A stretch of DNA of 64,000 bases from Bacteroidota bacterium (GTDB lineage Bacteria; Bacteroidota; Bacteroidia; AKYH767-A; 2013-40CM-41-45): positions 62,001 to 126,000 of the forward strand of contig JADKKE010000007.1 of assembly GCA_016720655.1 (NCBI GenBank), written 5' to 3'. Under the pieces are notes generated by a model that saw only the letters and a list, made by a program, of their open reading frames with translations, was not told the origin of the DNA and did not search any database. Positions 57,241 through 64,000 of the stretch are shown here, piece after piece. Position numbers and translations under genes: made by a program. The number at the start of each line of letters is the position of its first letter. Within the stretch, counting starts at the first letter, position 1.

Positions 57241-57759
57241 TCAATTTTTTTGTATTGCATCCAGTAAAATCTGACTGTCCGGTTTGACTTTACTCCTGAA
57301 GCGATGGATTAATTTTCCATTCTCATCCAAAAGAAATTTCTCGAAATTCCAGTTGATATCTCCGGTAAAGTCAGGATTGGTTTCGGTTGTCAGCCACTTG
57401 AACAGATCGGTGATATCATTTCCTTTCACAGATACTTTTGACATCACAGGAAATGTAACAGAATAATTTTTTTGACAAAAAGTAGCGATCTCTGCATTGG
57501 AACCGGGTTCCTGTCCACCGAAATTATTTGCCGGAAAAGCAATGATGACAAGTTTGTCCTTTTGTTCTTCATACAGTTTTTCCAAACCTTCGTATTGAGG
57601 AGTGTATCCACATTCTGAAGCAGTATTGACAATAAGTATTTTCTTTCCTTTGAATTGAGAAAAATTGAATTCTTTGCCATTCACATCTTTCACCTGGAAG
57701 GAGTAAATGTTTTGTTCCGGAATTGTAAGCATGGTAATCAAGAGAATGAGCAAATTCAT
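57241..57759 (-). CDS. Glutathione peroxidase-family thiol peroxidase
   Basis: 172 residues from the ATG at 57759, with a short hydrophobic N-terminus (MNLLILLITMLTIPEQ) that may be a signal or anchor. NTASECGYTPQYEGLEKLY has the peroxidatic Cys50. FPANNFGGQEPGS holds Gln and Asn, and WNFEKFLLDENGKLIHRF the Trp of the catalytic tetrad. Such enzymes usually use thioredoxin rather than glutathione. It reduces hydroperoxides. Confidence 0.92.
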   Translation of the reverse strand: MNLLILLITMLTIPEQNIYSFQVKDVNGKEFNFSQFKGKKILIVNTASECGYTPQYEGLEKLYEEQKDKLVIIAFPANNFGGQEPGSNAEIATFCQKNYSVTFPVMSKVSVKGNDITDLFKWLTTETNPDFTGDINWNFEKFLLDENGKLIHRFRSKVKPDSQILLDAIQKN

Positions 57760-57815
57760 GTGATGAAGTTTATACGTTAACAAAAGGAGAGTGAAATTGT
57801 TTTCACTCAGAAATA

Positions 57816-60107
57816 TTACTCCAGGGCACTGTGATTGTAGATCAGATAACCGATCTGGAAGAGGAAGGAGAAGGGATTTTTTCTATCGTCATAATAATTC
57901 AGGAATGCACCAACAGGCCCAAGCGGACTATGAAAAACAGTTCCCAGAGAACCTATATAAAACCTTCTCGAGAGCACTTCGCCGTACTGGGTTTTTAAAT
58001 CCGGTGTTCGAACCAATTCTTCATAGGGTTGAAATACGTATCCCTCAATTCGAAGATCGAGATTGGAAGTAATCATGATCACGTTTCGCAAACCTCCACC
58101 GGCAAAAATATGGGAATGAAAATTCGGAAGGAAAAGTGTTTTTGTTTCCTGGATTGGATTAAACGACGGTGCATTGAGAACTGTAGAAGTGTAATTGGCA
58201 AAAAAAGGACTGTTGGAAGCAGCACCTTCAAAATAGAACCCTAATTTTAACCAACCTTTTCTTTTGTAATAATTTTCATAAGCGATTTTGAACTGAAACC
58301 AATCGTGGTAATCTTCTTCAAGTCTACGGTCGATCGAAGTAGAACCCGGGATTGTATATTCATTTGCATTCACATATCGCAGCGAGATATTCAGAAATGT
58401 TCCCTGGTTGGCATATTGTTTACGATTTAAAGTGCTTCGCTCAAAAGTCAATGAACCGGTTCCTCCTTTTAGGATGGATTTATCAGCTGTGTCATTTTGC
58501 AGGAAATTGGAAGTTTGATAGTAATTATCAGCCACTCTAAAATACGCGGCAGAAGCAATTACTTTGCCCTTGTTCCTCGCTGGGATTCCGAAATTCAATC
58601 CATAATTCTGATCAGACTTCACAATGTAGGCGGGTTTTTGATCCGTGAAAAAAGCATTGCTGCTGCGAAAGAAATCGTATTGATTCAATGTGATTTCTGC
58701 TTCCAGAAAATAAGGAAAACTGGACGGTGAATCCATTCGGATTTTACCCTGTCCGGAAGTATACAATTTCCCGAAGTAGAAATTTCCGCTGAACGAATAT
58801 GCTTTTCGGTGCCATAAATTGTATTGGAGACCAATGAAAGCTTCCGAAATTGGTCGAGAAGAAACACTACCACCAAATTGTGTAATGAGATCCTTTTCCC
58901 TTTGTACGCGAACCTTCATATCATAAAAACCTGTAACCGTATTGTATTTTAAAGTAGGGAAAATGGATTTTACATTTTGGTCTGCTACAAGCTGGTAATA
59001 GGAAGCTTTCAATCGACTCAAGGGAATGGGAGAATACGATGGCTTTAATACCCGACGAATGTAATCCGCCTGTTTACTGTTCACTCCTTCAATTACAACA
59101 TTGTCGACGAGCACTGGATTCAAATTATTCCGAAAAGCTTTTCTTTTCATTTTTAAAGAATCCTTATCGACTCGTCTTTGAATATTAAATTGAAGGCGAC
59201 TCAATTGATCCATGGCGGCTTTATAGCCCTCTGCAATTAAGCCTTCAATATTTGAGAAATCGAACAGTCCAAATTTGTCAGTATTGGGCTCGATAAGAAT
59301 TCCATTTTCACAGATAACGGAAAAATTTGTAGGCGTAGTCATCATCGCCCGGATCTGCGAAATGATATTGGTCTCCGAAGTTGCCATCGTGCTTCCACCT
59401 GCATTGATTCCAATGATGATGTCCGGTTGAAAGTCGGCAAGCATTACATCGGCAGGGAAATTATTATACATTCCACCATCGTAAAGAATTTTTCCATCGA
59501 AAATGACCGGTCTGAAATAAAATGGGTAAGCAGAGGAAGCTCTAACTGCCATACCAAGATCTCCATCTTTGAAGATTACAGTTTTCTTATTTTCAATATC
59601 TGCTGCAACACACCGGAAAGGGATGAAGAGAGAATCGAAATTGTAATTTGCTGCAGCGATAACAGCAGCAGTATTTTGCATTAAAGCGTAATCTATGGGA
59701 ACAGAGCTGACCAGACTTGTAGGCAAGGTTGTCTGAATGATTGAATCGAGTGAAAATTTAAGATTGATCCAGGAAGCATTTTCTTCTCTTTTTCGAAAGT
59801 AGTAGGAGTAGTCTTCATCAATGGTGCCTGTAGCCCAACTGTAGAATTCTTCCGTGCGAACAAGAGAGTCCATTTGATTTGGAGAGAGTCCCATGGCGTA
59901 CATACAGCCAACAATCGACCCGGCCGAAGTACCTGCGATATAATCAATTGGAATTCCATTTTCTTCCAAGGCCTTCATTACTCCGATATGAGCCAAACCA
60001 CGGGCACCGCCGCCACTCAATACAAGCCCGACTTTTTGAGCCGATAAGGAATTCACTTGAAATAGAAGAGAGCAAACCAGAAGAATCCGGATGTATTTGT
60101 TCTTCAC
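57816..60107 (-). CDS. Patatin-like phospholipase fused to POTRA and Omp85 barrel (PlpD-like)
   Basis: 763 residues. Signal peptide to about residue 24 (SLSAQ). Patatin domain: SGGGARGLAH oxyanion loop (31-40), GTSAGS nucleophile Ser61 and the catalytic Asp in YDGGMYNNFP. A POTRA-like stretch (NPVLVDNVVIEGVNSKQADYIRRVLK) starts near residue 325, and the C-terminal part is a surface-antigen barrel (YGEVLSRRFYIGSLGTVFHSPLGPVGAFLNY). The layout is that of type Vd autotransporter PlpD. It starts 6 bp after the BtuF-like gene's stop. Lipolytic action at the surface is inferred from the family. Confidence 0.9.
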   Translation of the reverse strand: MKNKYIRILLVCSLLFQVNSLSAQKVGLVLSGGGARGLAHIGVMKALEENGIPIDYIAGTSAGSIVGCMYAMGLSPNQMDSLVRTEEFYSWATGTIDEDYSYYFRKREENASWINLKFSLDSIIQTTLPTSLVSSVPIDYALMQNTAAVIAAANYNFDSLFIPFRCVAADIENKKTVIFKDGDLGMAVRASSAYPFYFRPVIFDGKILYDGGMYNNFPADVMLADFQPDIIIGINAGGSTMATSETNIISQIRAMMTTPTNFSVICENGILIEPNTDKFGLFDFSNIEGLIAEGYKAAMDQLSRLQFNIQRRVDKDSLKMKRKAFRNNLNPVLVDNVVIEGVNSKQADYIRRVLKPSYSPIPLSRLKASYYQLVADQNVKSIFPTLKYNTVTGFYDMKVRVQREKDLITQFGGSVSSRPISEAFIGLQYNLWHRKAYSFSGNFYFGKLYTSGQGKIRMDSPSSFPYFLEAEITLNQYDFFRSSNAFFTDQKPAYIVKSDQNYGLNFGIPARNKGKVIASAAYFRVADNYYQTSNFLQNDTADKSILKGGTGSLTFERSTLNRKQYANQGTFLNISLRYVNANEYTIPGSTSIDRRLEEDYHDWFQFKIAYENYYKRKGWLKLGFYFEGAASNSPFFANYTSTVLNAPSFNPIQETKTLFLPNFHSHIFAGGGLRNVIMITSNLDLRIEGYVFQPYEELVRTPDLKTQYGEVLSRRFYIGSLGTVFHSPLGPVGAFLNYYDDRKNPFSFLFQIGYLIYNHSALE

Positions 60108-60113
60108 AGGGGT

Positions 60114-60959
60114 TTAGAATTGGGTCAGGATAATGAATCCAAAGTTACGAAGGAGAATCGATTTGTTAACTACGGGGGGGGGCAGAAGGTTTTTCAAATA
60201 TTCAGGAGTATTCAATAAGCGGGGGCCGTACCAGGAAAATAGTTCGCCGTCAGCCAAGGCAACCCGGGCTCCACTCAGTTGGCTTTTCACTTCAGCGATG
60301 TGTTTCTCTTCGAAGGGATAGGGTTCAGTGGCTAGCAGGATTACATCTGGCTCCAGCTTTTTGATTTCCTGTAGATCGGTTTTCGGGTAGCGTGGAATCT
60401 TTTCAAAGACGTTTATACAGCCGCATCGTACAATCAAATCATCAATAAAAGTTTCGGAGCCGGCAACCATCCAGGGTTCTTTCCAAATAACATAGGCTAC
60501 TCGTAGGGATTTATTGTTGATCCGTTTTTCGAGACTTTTGAAACGAAGCGAAATTTCTGAAACAAGTTCACTTGCTTTTTCAGGTTGTTGAACCAAAGTT
60601 CCAATCGCCTGGATCATTTCACAGGCTTCATCGAGGTTGCTGATGTCACTCATCCACACCGGGAATTCCTCCATGAGTTCAGTGATCTGAGTAACATCAT
60701 TTTCTTCTTTGTTCCCAATGATCAAATCCGGTTGAAGGCTTCTTATTTTTTGAAGATCCGGGTTTTTAGTACCACCGACTCTTGTTTTTGTATGGAACCA
60801 CGATTCAGGATGAATACAAAATTTCGTAATCCCTACTACACGTTCCTGCAATCCTAAATAATACAAAAGTTCGGTCTGTGAGGGAACCAGGGATACGATT
60901 CGCTGAGGCCGGAGTGGATGGGTTATTTCTCTTCCAAGCTGATCCGTTGAGGTCACCAT
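60114..60959 (-). CDS. BtuF-like ABC-transporter substrate-binding protein
   Basis: 281 residues. RIVSLVPSQTELLYYLGLQERVVGITKFCIHP and RSLQPDLIIGNKEEN are the N-terminal lobe of the helical-backbone metal-receptor fold; VAYVIWKEPWMVAGSETFIDDL and KLEPDVILLATEPYPF are the C-terminal lobe. There is no signal peptide, odd for a periplasmic binder; cytoplasmic homologues exist in Bacteroidota. Ligand class (cobalamin, heme or siderophore) cannot be told. The last 20 residues follow a C9 tract and are not family-like. Confidence 0.8.
   Translation of the reverse strand: MVTSTDQLGREITHPLRPQRIVSLVPSQTELLYYLGLQERVVGITKFCIHPESWFHTKTRVGGTKNPDLQKIRSLQPDLIIGNKEENDVTQITELMEEFPVWMSDISNLDEACEMIQAIGTLVQQPEKASELVSEISLRFKSLEKRINNKSLRVAYVIWKEPWMVAGSETFIDDLIVRCGCINVFEKIPRYPKTDLQEIKKLEPDVILLATEPYPFEEKHIAEVKSQLSGARVALADGELFSWYGPRLLNTPEYLKNLLPPPVVNKSILLRNFGFIILTQF
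60174..60182 (+). repeat. Nine-base G homopolymer within the 3' end of the BtuF-like gene
   Basis: On the coding strand the run reads LLPPPVV. With 8 C the frame would end LLPPP-stop; with 10 C it would end LLPPPRS-stop. With 9 it runs 20 residues further, to 60114, six bases before the patatin start. Confidence 0.9.
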
Positions 60960-61018
60960 CGCTGCAAGAATTTGGAATCTTTCTCCTGGAGTTTAGAAGA
61001 AAGATTCCACATAAAAAT

Positions 61019-62404
61019 TTATCGTGCCAGAGCTTCTGCAATATCACTTTTCGTGATAATGAAACTTCTGTTTGCTTTAAAATCTTTTACTAAAACCGCT
61101 GTACGATCATCGGAAATCATTTTCGATAAAGTTTCCAGAGGTGTAGAAATATCAACAAATGGAAGCGCTTCCTGCATGATTGATTCAACAGCATCGTTCT
61201 TGGCATTCGGATTCTCCATGATGGTGTTAAAAACAAGATTTTCATAAATCGATCCGATAATTCGGTCGCCGGAAGTAACCGGGATCTGAGAGAAATTGTG
61301 TTCGGAAATTAGTTTCAGGGCATTTGCAATTGAATCACTTTTTTCAATCGTCATTAACTCGGTGTTTTTTCTGGAAGCGACGAGGTCCTGTGCAGTCATA
61401 CCTTTCTTGTCGAGGTATCCCATCTTTCTCATCCATTCATCATTGAATATTTTCCCGATATAACGAGTGCCATGATCATGGAAGATAATTACCACTACAT
61501 CTTTTTCTGTCAATTGATTTTTTAATTGCAACAAACCTGCAACCGCAGAACCTGCAGAATTCCCCACCCATATGCCTTCTTTCTGAACTATTTCACGGGT
61601 CATCAATGCTGCATCTTTATCAGTCACTTTTTCAAAATGATCGATGATGCCAAAGTCGTAATTTTTTGGAATAAAATCTTCACCAATGCCTTCGGTTACA
61701 TATGGATAAATTTCATTCTGATCCATTTTTCCGGTATCACGAAAAACTTTTAGCACGGAACCATACGTATCAATCCCCCAAACTTTCACATTTGGATTTT
61801 TTTCTTTGAGATATTTACCTGTCCCGCAAATTGTACCGCCGGTACCGGCACCCACAACAAGATGCGTGATTTTACCATCGGTTTGATCCCAAATCTCCGG
61901 TCCGGTTTGTTCGTAATGTGCCTGACGGTTACTCAGGTTATCGTACTGATTTGGATAAAATGAATTGGCAATTTCTTTATTCAGTCGGGCAGCAACGGAA
62001 TAATAGGAACGCGGATCTTCCGGTTCAACATTGGTAGGACAAACAATTACTTCCGCTCCAAAAGCGCGTAATGCATCCACCTTTTCTTTGGATTGTTTAT
62101 CAGTGGTCGTGAAAATACATTTGTATCCTTTTACAATTGCAGCAATAGCCAGTCCCATTCCTGTATTTCCTGATGTTCCTTCTATGATTGTTCCACCTGG
62201 TTTCAGTTGTCCTGATTTTTCAGCGTCCTCAATCATTTTTAAAGCCATCCGGTCTTTGATCGAGTTGCCAGGGTTGAATGTCTCTACCTTCGCATAAACG
62301 GTTGCTTTTACCCCGGTGACCACATGATTCAGACGGATCATGGGGGTATTTCCAATCGCATCCAGGATAGTATCACATACTTTTTTTGATGTACTCATTG
62401 CCAT
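61019..62404 (-). CDS. Cystathionine beta-synthase with C-terminal CBS domains
   Basis: 461 residues. A fold-type II PLP enzyme: NPGNSIKDRMA holds the PLP lysine (Lys50), EGTSGNTGMGLA the substrate loop, and VVGAGTGGTICGTGKYLKEK the phosphate-binding loop. Residues about 335-461 are two CBS modules (MTIEKSDSIANALKLISEHNFSQIPV, IMQEALPFVDISTPLETLSKMI). Joins homocysteine and serine in transsulfuration; cysteine synthase activity is an alternative. It has the full length of the CBS-domain form. Confidence 0.92.
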   Translation of the reverse strand: MAMSTSKKVCDTILDAIGNTPMIRLNHVVTGVKATVYAKVETFNPGNSIKDRMALKMIEDAEKSGQLKPGGTIIEGTSGNTGMGLAIAAIVKGYKCIFTTTDKQSKEKVDALRAFGAEVIVCPTNVEPEDPRSYYSVAARLNKEIANSFYPNQYDNLSNRQAHYEQTGPEIWDQTDGKITHLVVGAGTGGTICGTGKYLKEKNPNVKVWGIDTYGSVLKVFRDTGKMDQNEIYPYVTEGIGEDFIPKNYDFGIIDHFEKVTDKDAALMTREIVQKEGIWVGNSAGSAVAGLLQLKNQLTEKDVVVIIFHDHGTRYIGKIFNDEWMRKMGYLDKKGMTAQDLVASRKNTELMTIEKSDSIANALKLISEHNFSQIPVTSGDRIIGSIYENLVFNTIMENPNAKNDAVESIMQEALPFVDISTPLETLSKMISDDRTAVLVKDFKANRSFIITKSDIAEALAR

Positions 62405-62539
62405 AATGATTCAGATAATTGATAGAATTTTCGGTTAATGTATTCAGTATTGGAAAGCCATGCAATTTGAAATCCAAAGCCTTTCCGGCTTGCGAAGTTA
62501 ATACTTCTGATGAACTTTATTTGGAATATAAAATACTGA

Positions 62540-63763
62540 TTAAGAGTATCTTAGTGCTTGTATGGGACTGATACGGCTGACAATCATGGAAGGAATAACC
62601 AGCATCGCTGTACAAATGACAAGGGTTCCGAGATTCAATACAAGGATATGAAAGGGATCCAGTGAAATAGGAGCGTGACTAATGTAATAGGATTCCTGAT
62701 CGAGGTGTATCCATTGAAATTTTTTCTGTAGCAAACACAAGCCAATACCAATGATATTCCCAACAATCAAACCCCGGAAGAGCAAGAAGCCGGAGATGTA
62801 AATAAAGATTTTACGGATATTGATATTCCTTGTCCCTAATGCTTTCAGTGTCCCAATCATCTTTACTCTTTCAAGAATTATAATGAGAAGTGCTGAAATC
62901 ATATTAATTCCTGCTACTATTATCATTAGAGTAATAATAATAATCGCATTGATGTTTTGGAGGTCCAGCCAATCGAAAATCTGCGGGTAAATTTCTTTAA
63001 TTGTTTTTGCATTCAGCTCTGAACCGGAAGCTGCATATACTTTTTGACCTATCTGATCAAGTTCATCGAAATTTTTAATTTTGATTTCGAACCCTCCGAT
63101 CTGTTCAGGATTCCAGTCATTGAGTTTTTGAATTTGTGCAAGATCACAAAAGAGGTAGAGGTTATCGAATTCTTCGAGCCCGGTTTCATAAATTCCGCAA
63201 ATCTGAAATTTCCGAACTCTGGGTGGTTGCTGAATAAAATACATGACAAGGTCGTCACCGGTTTTCAGCCTCAGTTTCTGGCTGAGTTGTTTCGAAATCA
63301 CCACTTCATTACTTCGTGCAGAATCCTGAAAATGCATGATGCGTCCTTCAACCATGCGAGAACTGAAAAAGCTCCAATCGAAATCACGATCGATTCCTTT
63401 GGCAACAACACCTTCTATGTCTTCTTTTGTTTTGATAATTCCGGCTTTTGTTGCAAATGCCTGAATGTGTTCTATAGCCGGGTCGCTCCTCAGCACTGTG
63501 AGGAAATGCTGATCTTTCGAAATTGGTTTTGTCTCGTAGGAATTATTTTCGTCATAATTACTCACTTGTATATGTGAACCGAATCCAATGACTTTTTCGC
63601 GTATTTCCTTCTTGAAACCGGTCACAATTGCAAGTGCTATCACCATCACAGCGAAGCCTAAAGCAACACCTGCCATGGCGATCCAGATGATCGGACGGGA
63701 AATAAATGTTCCACCTTCCTTAGAAAAGGCAATTCTTCTGACGATGAATAATTCGTAGTTCAA
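62540..63763 (-). CDS. LolE/LolC-like lipoprotein-releasing ABC permease (FtsX-like)
   Basis: 407 residues. An N-terminal TM helix, a large periplasmic MacB-type core domain (about 45-265), then three TM helices (IIIITLMIIVAGINMISALLI onward), typical of LolC/E. The N-terminus MNYELFIVRRIAFSKEGG resembles the family. LolCDE frees lipoproteins from the inner membrane; in Bacteroidota a single LolE-like permease is common. A LolD ATPase gene is not in the window. Divergent from the next gene. Confidence 0.88.
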   Translation of the reverse strand: MNYELFIVRRIAFSKEGGTFISRPIIWIAMAGVALGFAVMVIALAIVTGFKKEIREKVIGFGSHIQVSNYDENNSYETKPISKDQHFLTVLRSDPAIEHIQAFATKAGIIKTKEDIEGVVAKGIDRDFDWSFFSSRMVEGRIMHFQDSARSNEVVISKQLSQKLRLKTGDDLVMYFIQQPPRVRKFQICGIYETGLEEFDNLYLFCDLAQIQKLNDWNPEQIGGFEIKIKNFDELDQIGQKVYAASGSELNAKTIKEIYPQIFDWLDLQNINAIIIITLMIIVAGINMISALLIIILERVKMIGTLKALGTRNINIRKIFIYISGFLLFRGLIVGNIIGIGLCLLQKKFQWIHLDQESYYISHAPISLDPFHILVLNLGTLVICTAMLVIPSMIVSRISPIQALRYS

Positions 63764-63811
63764 AACAGAACCGTATTTTGCAGTGATTTGCGGTTAAAGA
63801 TATTTGATTCA

Positions 63812-64000
63812 ATGAAGTCCATGAACAGTCCGATGAAATTCTTTTACAGTCTTTTTATGCAGATGATGCTGATGGTTCACATCGGCTGCACACAGCCCGG
63901 AGTGCAAACAAGTTCGGTTTCTAAGGAATCAGGTATGCGCACAGGTGCAGAACAGCTCAATGCGTATTTGCCATTGTTGACAGGCAAGAGAATAGCAATA
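63812..64000 (+). CDS. NamZ/DUF1343-family exo-beta-N-acetylmuramidase (partial, 5' end only)
   Basis: The first 63 codons are in the window. The start may be 63812 or, more likely, the ATG at 63833 (MKFFYSLFMQMMLMV), which gives a signal with a lipobox-like HIGC. Then RTGAEQLNAYLPLLTGKRIAI matches the start of DUF1343 proteins (TGxxxL..YxxLLxGKRVA). NamZ releases terminal MurNAc from peptidoglycan fragments. Runs off the right edge. Confidence 0.7.
   Translation, partial: MKSMNSPMKFFYSLFMQMMLMVHIGCTQPGVQTSSVSKESGMRTGAEQLNAYLPLLTGKRIAI

Overview
The window is chromosomal DNA from a member of the Bacteroidota. The signs are a giant SprB-type repeat adhesin, a protease with a type IX secretion C-terminal domain, many Cys-Lys-Lys lipoproteins, a SusC-like N-terminal carboxypeptidase-regulatory domain on the TonB receptor, futalosine-pathway mqnA, DUF3467 directly after rpoC, and promoters of the TTG-N19-TAnnTTTG type. 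No mobile element, phage, CRISPR array or rRNA operon is visible.

Layout. 1-10318 (minus) is one open gene of at least 3439 codons that runs off the left edge: signal peptide, CUB domain, a non-repeat region, then about 38 SprB-like repeats of about 76 residues. The half nearest the left edge is built from four-repeat blocks of about 912 bp. 10766-12229 (plus) carries mdh and a retropepsin-like protein. 12245-18354 (minus) is a seven-gene collinear locus: a Cys/His-rich small protein, a TonB-dependent receptor, a second Cys/His-rich small protein, two related HH-motif lipoproteins, a cytochrome c/beta-propeller lipoprotein with a CX4CH motif, and a DCC-family protein. I read it as a candidate metal-acquisition system, possibly copper; its substrate is unknown. 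rluE, a secreted M43 protease and mqnA follow.

21527-28251 (minus) is a tripartite RND efflux operon (TetR, TolC, adaptor, permease) with a promoter/operator overlap. Both the TetR and permease genes are interrupted. 28439-41143 is mostly housekeeping: purB, a glycosyltransferase, LutA-like and MFS genes, hemE, an Omp85 barrel gene (frameshifted), ung, a 44-residue lipoprotein with its own promoter and terminator, an OsmC protein, lipA and gapA.

41323-55641 is the classic translation/transcription block: tRNA-Thr, Tyr, Gly, Thr, tuf, tRNA-Trp, secE, nusG, rplK, rplA, rplJ, rplL, a strong hairpin, rpoB, rpoC and DUF3467. 55797-64000 carries a frameshifted small membrane protein, a TMEM175-like channel, glutathione peroxidase, a patatin-Omp85 protein, a BtuF-like protein with a nine-base G tract near its 3' end, cystathionine beta-synthase, a LolE-like permease and the start of a NamZ/DUF1343 gene.

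Four genes (RND permease, TetR, Omp85, small membrane protein) are each broken by one- or two-base length changes, mostly in short homopolymers. This looks more like residual sequencing error than four independent pseudogenes, but it must be checked before any is called dead.
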